Below, one piece after another: positions 8,311-16,330 of a stretch of DNA of 64,000 nt. The stretch comes from Pedobacter psychrophilus (GTDB lineage Bacteria; Bacteroidota; Bacteroidia; Sphingobacteriales; Sphingobacteriaceae). Location of the stretch: positions 62,001-126,000 of the forward strand of contig NZ_LWHJ01000030.1 of NCBI RefSeq assembly GCF_001652725.1. The letters run 5' to 3'. The notes beneath the pieces are model-generated. The model made no database searches. It was not told where the DNA came from and saw only the letters and a list, made by a program, of their open reading frames with translations. Numbering within the stretch: the first letter of the stretch is position 1; each line of letters begins with the position of its first letter. The position numbers and the translations under genes are program-made.

Positions 8311-9795
8311 ATGAACCTATTAAAAAAGCAAGGTTTTTTCAACAGCATTACCCTTTATATAGGGACTGCTTTGGGCTTTTTTAATCTAATAATTCTTTTT
8401 CAAAGGATTTTAACGGCAGAACAGATAGGTTTTTTTGTTTTAATAACCTCTGTTTCTTTGCTTTACACTCAATTAGCCGCAATCGGTTTTAGTAGTGCAA
8501 TTACTCGTTATTTTCCTTTTTTTAAAACTGATGATAGAAAACACAATGGTTTCCCGCTTTATGTTTTTAAGATTACGCTTATTGGTTTTTTGGCTGTAAC
8601 CGTATGCTATATTTTTGGGAAAGAATTTATCCAAAATTATAACAACAAGGATAAAGGCGCCTCCCTTTTTTATAGCTACTACTATTATATTATTCCGATT
8701 GCGTTATTTACGCTTTGGTATAACTTGGCAGAAACATTTGCCCGAACCACTTTTCATAATATTTTACCTTCATTTTTAAGAGAAGTTTTATTAAAAGTAA
8801 TGACCGCCTTAGCTGTGGTTTTAGTTTATTTTAATTGGATAAATTATGATCAATTTGTTTATTGGTACGTATTATCAAATGGACTTATTTTATTGCTTTT
8901 ATTATTTTATCTAAAAAAACTCGACTTAATTAGGTTTAATAAGGTTACTGAAAAAGTAAGGGAACAATCTCCAGAAATGATAAAATATGGCTTATATGCC
9001 ATGTTGGCTGGAGGTTCTTTTGCTATGATACAAAACATCGATACTCTGTTACTTAAGGTTTTCTCAAGCGAAGCGATGGTAGGTTATTATGGTACTTTTT
9101 TTGGGATGGCTTTGGTAATTAATTTGCCAGCAAAGGCTTTAAATACAACGTCTTACCAAATTATTGCAGATGCCTGGAAAACAGAGGATTTAGTTAAAAT
9201 CAACAAGATTTACCACAAAACTTCCTTAGTGCAATTTCTATTAGGTTGTTTGTTATTGATAGGATTAATCGCCAACTGGCAAAACATTTTGGTAATGCTT
9301 AAAAAACCAGAATATGTAAATTATTACGATGTTTTTATTGTTCTCGGACTAGGATTTCTGTTCGATATTACTGGCGGTTTAAATGGTGCAATTATCAGTT
9401 TTTCTAAAAACTATAAACTGACGATGTATATTCTGGTAACTGCGGCATTCATTTGCGTTGGATTAAATGTTTTGCTGATTCCTAAATTTGGGATGTTAGG
9501 AGCAGCTATTTCATACTCAGCAACCATGTTATTGTTGAATTTTTCTTATTGGGCATTTCTTGCGTATCGCTACAAACTGCAGCCTTTTAATATTCAATTT
9601 TTAAAGTTATTGGTAATTTCTATTGTTGTTTTGATAATTGGTTTGCTGCTGCCTTATCTCAATAATTTCTTTATTGATGTTCCCGTTCGTTCTTTGTTGA
9701 TGTTATTTATTTATAGCATTTTGATTTACTACTTTAAAATATCTCATGATATTAACGAGTTTATAAATCAAATCATCAATAAAATAAAATTCTAG
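8311..9795 (+). CDS. Wzx-type oligosaccharide flippase (MOP superfamily)
   Basis: Integral membrane protein of 494 residues with about 14 hydrophobic segments from ITLYIGTALGFFNLIILF at the N-terminus to LLMLFIYSILIYYF near the C-terminus, the topology expected of the polysaccharide-specific MOP transporters. It would move undecaprenyl-linked repeat units across the inner membrane. It begins 3 bp after the upstream gene and is followed 3 bp later by a glycosyltransferase, so it sits inside a tight operon. No Wzy polymerase is recognisable in the window, so the locus may use a different assembly route or continue elsewhere. Confidence 0.88.
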   Translation: MNLLKKQGFFNSITLYIGTALGFFNLIILFQRILTAEQIGFFVLITSVSLLYTQLAAIGFSSAITRYFPFFKTDDRKHNGFPLYVFKITLIGFLAVTVCYIFGKEFIQNYNNKDKGASLFYSYYYYIIPIALFTLWYNLAETFARTTFHNILPSFLREVLLKVMTALAVVLVYFNWINYDQFVYWYVLSNGLILLLLLFYLKKLDLIRFNKVTEKVREQSPEMIKYGLYAMLAGGSFAMIQNIDTLLLKVFSSEAMVGYYGTFFGMALVINLPAKALNTTSYQIIADAWKTEDLVKINKIYHKTSLVQFLLGCLLLIGLIANWQNILVMLKKPEYVNYYDVFIVLGLGFLFDITGGLNGAIISFSKNYKLTMYILVTAAFICVGLNVLLIPKFGMLGAAISYSATMLLLNFSYWAFLAYRYKLQPFNIQFLKLLVISIVVLIIGLLLPYLNNFFIDVPVRSLLMLFIYSILIYYFKISHDINEFINQIINKIKF

Positions 9796-9798
9796 CCA

Positions 9799-10698
9799 AT
9801 GCAAAATCTAGCACCAATAGCACTTTTTGTTTATAACCGACCGGAACATACTCGGCGAACTTTAAAATTTTTGCAAGCCAATGCCTTAGCGGAAGATTCA
9901 AGATTATATATTTTTGCAGATGCAGCTAAAAACATCGAACAAGAAGAAAATGTTAAACTGGTTAATGAGATAATTTCTAATATCGATGGTTTTAAATCTG
10001 TACGAATTGTAAGGGCAAAAAAGAATTTAGGTTTGGCAAATTCTATTATTAGTGGTGTAAAAGAATTGGTAAATACTTATGGTAAAGTCATCGTTTTTGA
10101 AGATGATTTATTGAGCTCGCCTTATACTTTAGCATATTTTAATGAAGCTTTGGATAAATATCAAAATGAAGAAAAAGTGATGCACATTAGCGCATATATG
10201 TATCCTTTGGCTTTCGCCGATGATTTGCCAGAAACCTTTTTTTATAGAGCTGTGCATAGTTGGGGATGGGCAACTTGGAAACGGGCTTGGGATAAATTTA
10301 ATCCAGATATTGATGAATTGATTGCTCAATTTGATGATGACAAAAAATTCGCTTTTTCCATTGAACACAAAATGAATTTTTGGAAGCAGATGCTAGGTTT
10401 TAAAGCTGGGAAAAATAATTCCTGGGCAATTAGATGGTACGCTTCAGTTTTTTTAAACGGAGGATTAAGCTTGAATCCAACTCATTCATTAATCAATAAT
10501 ATTGGACATGATGGTACAGGAACACATTCTAATATCGAAAAAATGTACCAGGTAAATATTCGCCAAAAACCTATCAAACAATTTCCGGATACGATAGAAG
10601 AAAATTCAATTGCTTACCAAATGATTAGGAATTTCTTGGCCAAAAGAAAGGGAAATCTTTTTGAAAGATTATTGCGGTTTATCAAACAAAGGATGTAA
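9799..10698 (+). CDS. GT-A fold glycosyltransferase (GNT-I-like)
   Basis: A 299-residue glycosyltransferase. The N-terminus PIALFVYNRPEHTRRTL is the nucleotide-sugar-binding start of a GT-A domain, and VIVFEDDLLSSP (around residue 100) carries the metal-binding acidic triplet. HSWGWATWKRAWDKF is a strongly conserved acceptor-side block in this bacterial family. The gene follows the flippase after 3 bp and ends 2 bp before a convergent methyltransferase gene. Donor and acceptor sugars are unknown. Confidence 0.85.
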   Translation: MQNLAPIALFVYNRPEHTRRTLKFLQANALAEDSRLYIFADAAKNIEQEENVKLVNEIISNIDGFKSVRIVRAKKNLGLANSIISGVKELVNTYGKVIVFEDDLLSSPYTLAYFNEALDKYQNEEKVMHISAYMYPLAFADDLPETFFYRAVHSWGWATWKRAWDKFNPDIDELIAQFDDDKKFAFSIEHKMNFWKQMLGFKAGKNNSWAIRWYASVFLNGGLSLNPTHSLINNIGHDGTGTHSNIEKMYQVNIRQKPIKQFPDTIEENSIAYQMIRNFLAKRKGNLFERLLRFIKQRM

Positions 10699-10700
10699 AT

Positions 10701-11447
10701 CTATTTCCTGGCCTCTAAAACAATATAAGGAGATAATAATTTACTTTCCTGTCTTAATACTTTTGAAACGATTTTCCCCCCAAACCAAATTGTTTTCACA
10801 ATAGCCTTATCAATTGTAGATTTAGATTCTTTGTTCTCTAGCCAAGTGCTAAAGCCGCCCGTGTAATAAGTTTTTACTTCTTTTAAGCCTAAATCTTGAG
10901 CAACTGAACTTAAAAAACTCAAATCCATACAACCAATGTTGTGTTTATCGTAATTGTATTTATCAAAATTATTTTGGACCCAACCATTTACGCCTTTAAA
11001 ATTCGGAAGTGTAATAAACAAAGTTCCACCTTCGTTTAAAAACATCAAATGTTTCTCTATAATTTCTTTAGTGTTTTCAAAATGCTCAATCAAACCAAAA
11101 GAACTCACTAAATCGTATTTTTCGATTGGTTGATAAGTGAATAAATCTGCTTCAATAATATTGATGTCACTGCTTTTTAATTCGTTAAAAGCCAAAAGTT
11201 CATCAATTATTTTTTGATGGATGAAATAATCAAAAAGTGTAACTTTTAAATCGAAATATTTCTTTAAAAAAGTGGAATAATAACCTGGAAATCCGCCTAA
11301 TTCTATTGCAGTTTTAACACCTCTATCTTTTATCAGCTTTGATAAAATGGCGCTAAAAGTATAATCGGGTTTTACCTTAAAAATCAATCCTTTTTTAGAT
11401 TCCCAAAAGTTTTTCCAAAAGGTATGGTCGGTTAAATTATTGTTCAT
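10701..11447 (-). CDS. Class I SAM-dependent methyltransferase
   Basis: A 248-residue cytosolic methyltransferase embedded in the polysaccharide locus but read from the opposite strand. KTAIELGGFPGYYSTFL occupies the place of the SAM-binding glycine loop (an atypical LGGFPG), LKVTLFDYF ends strand 2, and YDLVSSFGLIEHFEN plus the following NEGGTLFITLPNF are the usual motif II/III region. The acetyltransferase gene immediately upstream ends one base before this ATG, so the two form an operon. The substrate is probably a sugar or lipid-linked sugar, by context only. Confidence 0.8.
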   Translation of the reverse strand: MNNNLTDHTFWKNFWESKKGLIFKVKPDYTFSAILSKLIKDRGVKTAIELGGFPGYYSTFLKKYFDLKVTLFDYFIHQKIIDELLAFNELKSSDINIIEADLFTYQPIEKYDLVSSFGLIEHFENTKEIIEKHLMFLNEGGTLFITLPNFKGVNGWVQNNFDKYNYDKHNIGCMDLSFLSSVAQDLGLKEVKTYYTGGFSTWLENKESKSTIDKAIVKTIWFGGKIVSKVLRQESKLLSPYIVLEARK

Positions 11448-11951
11448 TTATAAATTTAAAATTATTCTTGCGGGATTTCCCACCACCACACAATTATCAG
11501 GAATATCTTTCACCACCACTGTTCCAGCTCCAATTTTCACATCATTTCCAATTTTCACATTTCCAATAATGCAAACATTTGCGCCAATATCAACCCTATT
11601 TCCAATTACCGGACAACCACTAAAAGTGCCGTCTTTTAAAATTTTATGTCCAATAGTTGTCGAGTTTCTTAAGATACAATCTTCGCCAAAAACAACACCC
11701 TGATTAATTACCAAAGCTTGTCCGTGATAAATTACCAAACCTTTACCAGCTTTGGTTTTGCGGGGAAGTTCTACACACAAAAACCACTCGACAAAAACAT
11801 GATAAAAACCCAAATAGATGCACAATAATATCGCAATTAAAATATGTCTGTTGGTTAATTGAGCAAACCTGAACATAAAAAGGATAATTCTGCCCTTTAA
11901 ATTTCCTTTATTCTTTTTTTGATCTTGAAATAAAGAAGAAATAATGTTCAT
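11448..11951 (-). CDS. Left-handed beta-helix acyltransferase (serine acetyltransferase-like)
   Basis: A 167-residue protein with an N-terminal hydrophobic stretch (RHILIAILLCIYLGFYHVFV) followed by hexapeptide repeats typical of trimeric acyltransferases: VIGNRVDIGANVCIIGNVKI, then GNDVKIGAGTVVVKDIP and the terminal VVVGNPARI. This combination is common among CysE-like enzymes in capsule and exopolysaccharide loci, where they O-acetylate sugars. With the methyltransferase downstream it forms a two-gene operon of sugar decorators divergent from the glycosyltransferase at 12028. A role in cysteine biosynthesis is less likely because the N-terminal SAT helical domain is absent. Confidence 0.83.
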   Translation of the reverse strand: MNIISSLFQDQKKNKGNLKGRIILFMFRFAQLTNRHILIAILLCIYLGFYHVFVEWFLCVELPRKTKAGKGLVIYHGQALVINQGVVFGEDCILRNSTTIGHKILKDGTFSGCPVIGNRVDIGANVCIIGNVKIGNDVKIGAGTVVVKDIPDNCVVVGNPARIILNL

Positions 11952-12027
11952 TGATTAAATATTGATGGCATTTTTAATAATTTGCAAGATATTATTAAAA
12001 ATAATTTTATTCGCATAAAATCAATAA

Positions 12028-13284
12028 ATGAAAGTTTGCCTAATCAATACAGCTGATCATGGCGGCGGTGCTCCCGTTGCCTGCAAAAGATTATTGCAAG
12101 CTTTAAAGCCAAAGGTTGATGTTAATTTATTGGTTCAAGAGAAAAAAACGGATGATGAATATATCGTTTCTACTATTGATAATTCTTTAGATCTATTCAA
12201 ATCTCAAGCAAATTTCTATTTAGAAAGATTGCCTTTTATTGCTTTTCAGGAGAGAGATAAATCGGTAAGGTTTGCGTTTTCACCTTCAAATTCTGGGACT
12301 GATATTACTCAAAATAAATACATTCAAAATACCGATATTCTTCATTTTCATTGGATAAATCAAGGTTTTTTATCGTTGAAAAACATTAAATCCTTATTTC
12401 ATCTCAATAAACCCATAGTTTGGACTTTGCATGATATGTGGACCTTTACCGGAGGTTGCCATTATGCTGGAGATTGCGATCATTTTTTAAATCAGTGTGG
12501 TAACTGCAAGTTTTTGCGAAACCCCAATAAAAATGATATTTCACATCGAGGATGGCTGGGTAAAGAAGAAATCTATCAGCAAAATAAGAATATAGTTTTT
12601 GTTGCTTGCAGCGAGTGGTTGGCTAATGTTGCAAAATCTAGCAGTTTATTAAAAAATTTCAGGATCGAAGCAATTCCAAATCCTATAAAAACGGAGGTGT
12701 ACAAACCTTTATATAAAACACTTTTAAAAAAAAAATGGAATATTGCTTTAGAGGCCAAAATTGTTCTTTTTGGTGCAGCAAACATCAATGATAAAAGAAA
12801 GGGATTAGTTTATTTGCTAGAAGCTTTAGAAATTCTAAAAAAATCTAACGCTAACTCAAATATTCAAGTCTTGCTTTTTGGCAAGAATAAATCCTTGGAT
12901 ATTTCTCAATTACCTTTCCCTGCTAAAAGTTTTTCGATAGTTAATGATGAGCAACAATTGGTAGAAATTTACAATTTGGCCGATGTTTTTGTATTGCCAT
13001 CTTTGGAAGATAATTTGCCCAATATGGTAATGGAAGCTTTGTCTTGCGCTATTCCTGTGGTGGCTTTTGATCAAGGCGGAATTCCAGAAATGCTGAGCCA
13101 TCATCAAAATGGGTATATCGCAAAATATAAATCTTCCGAAGATTTAGCGAACGGTATTTCTTGGGTTTTAAATGTAGAAGGAGAGCATCTTAAAAATAAT
13201 GCCCGAGAAAAAGTTTTGAATTCTTACAGCGAAGAAGTGGTTGCGGAAAAATATTTGGCAGTTTACAAATCTTTAGTGAAATGA
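12028..13284 (+). CDS. Glycosyltransferase family 4
   Basis: A 418-residue GT-B glycosyltransferase. The N-terminus MKVCLINTADHGGGAPVACK is the acceptor-domain glycine-rich loop, WTLHDMWTFTGGCHY with its nearby cysteines (CDHFLNQCGNCKF) is characteristic of the WcaC-like branch, and the donor domain shows FVLPSLEDNLPNMVMEALSC, the EX7E-type retaining motif of GT4, followed by PVVAFDQGGIPEM. It overlaps the next glycosyltransferase by 4 bp (ATGA). It probably adds a hexose to the lipid-linked repeat unit. Confidence 0.92.
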   Translation: MKVCLINTADHGGGAPVACKRLLQALKPKVDVNLLVQEKKTDDEYIVSTIDNSLDLFKSQANFYLERLPFIAFQERDKSVRFAFSPSNSGTDITQNKYIQNTDILHFHWINQGFLSLKNIKSLFHLNKPIVWTLHDMWTFTGGCHYAGDCDHFLNQCGNCKFLRNPNKNDISHRGWLGKEEIYQQNKNIVFVACSEWLANVAKSSSLLKNFRIEAIPNPIKTEVYKPLYKTLLKKKWNIALEAKIVLFGAANINDKRKGLVYLLEALEILKKSNANSNIQVLLFGKNKSLDISQLPFPAKSFSIVNDEQQLVEIYNLADVFVLPSLEDNLPNMVMEALSCAIPVVAFDQGGIPEMLSHHQNGYIAKYKSSEDLANGISWVLNVEGEHLKNNAREKVLNSYSEEVVAEKYLAVYKSLVK

Positions 13285-14033
13285 AAGAGCCATTATTAAC
13301 AGTAATTACCGTTGTTTACAATAATGAAAAACATATTGAACGCACCATAAAATCGGTTATCAATCAAACTTACTCCAAAATTGAATATCTGATTATCGAT
13401 GGAAAATCTACCGATGGAACTTTAGAAATCATTGAAAAATATAAAGAAAACATCACTAAAATAATTTCTGAGCCGGATAAAGGAATTTACGATGCCATGA
13501 ATAAAGGCTTAAAATTAGCCAAAGGCGATTATGTTTTATTCATGAATTCTGGAGATGAAATTTATGATAATCAAACTGTTGCAAAGATTTTCTATGATCA
13601 GGCTTTCGCCGATATTTATTACGGCGAAACAGAAATGATTGATGAAAACCTGAAAAGTCAAGGGCAACGCAGGCATAAAGCGCCAGAAAATTTAAACTTA
13701 GATGGTTTTAAATATGGGATGAGCGTGAGTCATCAAGCTATTTATATCAAAAAATCAATGACCAAACTTTATGATTCTCAATATCAATTAAGTGCCGATA
13801 TCGATTGGATTTTGGATGCGATAAGTAAAGCTAAAACTATTGTAAACACAAAAATGTATGTGGCTAGATACTTAATGGGCGGCATGTCTAAACAAAAACA
13901 CCAGCAAAGTTTAATAGAACGTTATCAGATTTTTGAAAAGTATTATGGCTTTTTCCCTAATATTTTTAATCACTTTATTATCGCTTTAAAACTATCGACT
14001 TACTATCTCAAAAGAGGAAAAACGAACGATTAA
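13281..14033 (+). CDS. Glycosyltransferase family 2
   Basis: A 250-residue inverting glycosyltransferase of the WcaE type. The GT-A core is clear: LTVITVVYNNEKHIERTI, YLIIDGKSTDGT, and ISEPDKGIYDAMNKGL, followed by YVLFMNSGDEIYD, where the acidic cluster replaces the usual DxD. The C-terminal region lacks membrane spans. It starts within the stop of the preceding GT4 gene (ATGA), which indicates coupled translation, and is the last gene of the polysaccharide locus; a convergent gene starts 2 bp after its stop. Confidence 0.92.
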   Translation: MKEPLLTVITVVYNNEKHIERTIKSVINQTYSKIEYLIIDGKSTDGTLEIIEKYKENITKIISEPDKGIYDAMNKGLKLAKGDYVLFMNSGDEIYDNQTVAKIFYDQAFADIYYGETEMIDENLKSQGQRRHKAPENLNLDGFKYGMSVSHQAIYIKKSMTKLYDSQYQLSADIDWILDAISKAKTIVNTKMYVARYLMGGMSKQKHQQSLIERYQIFEKYYGFFPNIFNHFIIALKLSTYYLKRGKTND

Positions 14034-14034
14034 T

Positions 14035-15090
14035 TTAATTTTTAATCGGTTCTATCTGGAAAAGTTTATCCCATTTTTTGCCTGTCACAAAAATCCGATT
14101 TCCAGATTTATCATAGGCAATCCCGTTGAAAACATCATTATCTGCATCTGCAATAGCTCCGTGTGGTAAACCCATCATGTTGATATAACCTTCAACAGCG
14201 CCAGATTTCGGATTAATAATGGCAATTAATTCTGACTGATAAATATTTGCATACAGTTTTCCATTAATCCATTCCAACTCATTTAATTGCGTTACTGGAC
14301 CTTTATCATCATAAACTTCTAAGTACCCCTTTGGCAAATAAGTGTTTTTATCCAACATAAAAATACGGTTGCTACCATCTGTATTATAAATGGTTTCGCC
14401 ATCAAAAGTTAATCCCCAACCTTCGTTTGCATGGTTATATGGAAAGGTTTTTAATACTTTAAAAGTGTTTTTATCGTATTCAAAACCAACTTTTTCTTTA
14501 TAAGTTAACTGGATAATTTTATCACCAATCATGGTAATTCCCTCTCCAAAATACTGCTTATCTAAATCTGCTTGTTGTACAACTTTACCTTCTAAAGTAG
14601 TTTTTCTCAAACTAGAATTTCCGTAGTCGCCGGCACTTTCATATAAAAAGCCATCATGATATTCTAAACCTTCAGTGTAAGATGTAGTAGAATGAGGATA
14701 AGTATTGATGATTTTATAACGATAAGAATCAGGTTTTATAGCACTTATTATTACCACATTTGTAGTAGCTTCTTCCTCAACTCCTTTTCTAAAAATTTTT
14801 GCAGTAATTAATCTGCTTCCTAAAGCGAAATCTTTGGTATCTAAAGTCGAACCTGTCGTATCTTTTTGAGTTTTAATTTTTAAGGTATCTACAAAATATT
14901 GGATAGAATCTACTAAACCATCAGAAAAATTTAAGTTCAGTTTTAGGCTTTCGCCCGATTTTATAACAGCGCCACTTTCAGGATTTACAAAGGAAGAACT
15001 GCTTGAGGTATCGTTTTTTTTATTGTCGCATGAAAATAAAAGGGAGACAATAGCAATTAAAGGAATATATCTTAAAAATTTATAAATCAT
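14035..15090 (-). CDS. Glutaminyl-peptide cyclotransferase lipoprotein
   Basis: Envelope lipoprotein that converts N-terminal glutamine of exported proteins to pyroglutamate. An upstream start at 15132 is possible, but the ATG ending at 15090 gives a standard lipoprotein signal (IPLIAIVSLLFSC, Cys21). An Ig-like N-terminal segment of about 100 residues is followed by the five-bladed propeller of plant/bacterial-type glutamine cyclotransferases: TEGLEYHDGFLYESAGDYG, YFGEGITMIGDKIIQLTYKE, GWGLTFDGETIYNTDGS, LNELEWINGKLYANIYQS and FNGIAYDKSGNRIFVTGKKW. These are the family blocks. Bacteroidota commonly export such enzymes because many of their secreted proteins carry pyroglutamate. It is convergent with the polysaccharide operon. 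Confidence 0.9.
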   Translation of the reverse strand: MIYKFLRYIPLIAIVSLLFSCDNKKNDTSSSSSFVNPESGAVIKSGESLKLNLNFSDGLVDSIQYFVDTLKIKTQKDTTGSTLDTKDFALGSRLITAKIFRKGVEEEATTNVVIISAIKPDSYRYKIINTYPHSTTSYTEGLEYHDGFLYESAGDYGNSSLRKTTLEGKVVQQADLDKQYFGEGITMIGDKIIQLTYKEKVGFEYDKNTFKVLKTFPYNHANEGWGLTFDGETIYNTDGSNRIFMLDKNTYLPKGYLEVYDDKGPVTQLNELEWINGKLYANIYQSELIAIINPKSGAVEGYINMMGLPHGAIADADNDVFNGIAYDKSGNRIFVTGKKWDKLFQIEPIKN

Positions 15091-15212
15091 TTTTTTGGAT
15101 TTGCTTAAAATGTCTAAAATAAAGGAAAGCATTTACTATTTACAACTTTTGTGATATTTTAACATTTATATTAGGGTTTGAATATTTGATTTCCACGTGA
15201 TTACACCCTAAC

Positions 15213-15240
15213 TTAAAGTCACAAATTGTGATCTCAAACA
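15213..15240. promoter_or_regulatory. Palindromic box matching the coding palindrome of the ORF6N remnant
   Basis: TCACAA-A-TTGTGA lies about 55 bases before the ORF6N start. The surrounding 28 bases match 24 of 28 bases of positions 15492-15519 inside the gene, where the palindrome is 10+10 (GAGGTCACAA, T, TTGTGACCTC). It may be a regulatory site, a leftover of another gene copy, or both. Confidence 0.4.
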
Positions 15241-15280
15241 ATAAAAATGTTTATGATATATTTGATTTTAACTTTTATAA

Positions 15281-15826
15281 ATGGCTAAGAAAGAAACATT
15301 TCCTATTATCTCTGATGATTCCGTAATTAATAAAATATATTTAGTAAGAAGTCATAAAGTGATGTTAGATAGTGATTAATCAGAACTTTATGGAGTTGAA
15401 ACCAAAGGTTTTAAATCAAGGCTTAAAAAGGAATTTAGATAGATTTCCTGAGGATTTCATGTTTCAACTGAATGTAGAAGAATGGGAATCTTTGAGGTCA
15501 CAATTTGTGACCTCAAACAAACGTAGAGGAGGAAGAACCTATTTACCAAATGTTTTACAGAACACGGAGTACTTATGCTCTCGAGTATATTAAATAGTTC
15601 GCAAGCCATTCAGGTAAACATTCAGATTGTAAGGATTTTTTCTCGACTAAGAAATATATTAAATGAACAAAGTGATTTCAAAATGGAAATCAGCGAAATA
15701 AAACAACAATTAAGCCATCATGATAAAAGCATAGCATTGGTTTTTAATTATGTGGATGAACTGGTGCAACATAAAAACAATCCTGTAAAAAGGAAAAGGA
15801 TCGGATATAAATCTGATGATTTGTAG
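15281..15826 (+). pseudogene. Decayed ORF6N-domain DNA-binding protein
   Basis: Reassembling three frames gives a normal ORF6N (KilA-N-like) protein: KIYLVRSHKVMLD, then ELYGVETK, RNLDRFPEDFMFQL, LRSQFVTS, LPNV, MLSSILNSSQAIQVNIQIVR and a C-terminal coiled coil ending IGYKSDDL. It is broken by an in-frame TAA at 15377-15379 where the family has Leu (one base from TTA), by one extra base near 15398-15402, and by loss of one T in the T-run near 15551-15557. The first and last pieces are in the same frame because the two indels cancel. ORF6N proteins are frequent accessory genes of uncertain role, often phage- or plasmid-related. The intact parts are well conserved, so decay is recent. Confidence 0.85.
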
Positions 15827-15853
15827 GGATTTTTCGAATAATCTAAATTCCGC

Positions 15854-15949
15854 GGGTTAGGGAGTGAAGCGACATCCTTTTTATTTGCTTGATTGGTGCA
15901 AAGCGTAAGGAAACAAATAAAAAGATAAAGCGGAAATGCTGTGAAACCC
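15854..15949. repeat. Intergenic foldback element, copy A
   Basis: Begins GGGTTAGGGAGTGAAGCG and ends GCTGTGAAACCC. The outer GGGTT pairs with AACCC, and the inner CTTTTTATTTG pairs exactly with CAAATAAAAAG around a purine-rich loop. The same plan, with clear sequence kinship, is seen in copy B at 57406-57543. It is not coding; no IS genes flank it. Such elements may be transcribed or mobilised in trans. Confidence 0.65.
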
Positions 15950-15964
15950 TTTAATTAAAATATA

Positions 15965-16330
15965 CTAGTAATTCCAAAAAGCATCTTCAATATGATTTAT
16001 CTCATAGCTTTCAAAACCTTTTTTGAAGAGTATAGCAATTACATCAAAACGGATTTCATGTTTATGATTTACAACATGAACGTATTCTTCTGCCGCCTTA
16101 GCAAGTAATTGCTGTTTTTTAACGCTGATAAAATCTTCGGGGTTACCAAAATAATTTCCAGAGCGGGCTTTAACTTCTACAAAAATAATTGTTCTATTTA
16201 AGTGAGCGATGATGTCAACCTCGGCTTTGCCAAATGTCCAATTTTCATCTAAAATCTCATAACCTTTGGCTTCTAAAAATGCTTTTGCAATTGTCTCTCC
16301 CTTTTTGCCATCATCATTATGGGTTGCCAT
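15965..16330 (-). CDS. YraN/UPF0102 family nuclease-like protein
   Basis: A 121-residue protein of the widespread YraN family, which has a restriction-endonuclease-like fold: GKKGETIAKAFLEAKGYEI at the N-terminus, then GKAEVDIIA and IIFVEVKARSG, giving the E-D-ExK catalytic-type pattern, followed by KQQLLAKAAEEYV. The biological role of the family is unsettled; an association with recombination or Holliday-junction processing is often assumed. Its ATG shares one base with the stop of dnaG, so it is the second gene of a dnaG-yraN unit. Confidence 0.93.
   Translation of the reverse strand: MATHNDDGKKGETIAKAFLEAKGYEILDENWTFGKAEVDIIAHLNRTIIFVEVKARSGNYFGNPEDFISVKKQQLLAKAAEEYVHVVNHKHEIRFDVIAILFKKGFESYEINHIEDAFWNY

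Noticed and set aside
15372-15826. Two frames (15372-15593 and 15575-15826) that could be annotated as separate small proteins.
   Set aside because: Both are pieces of one ORF6N gene separated by a one-base deletion.
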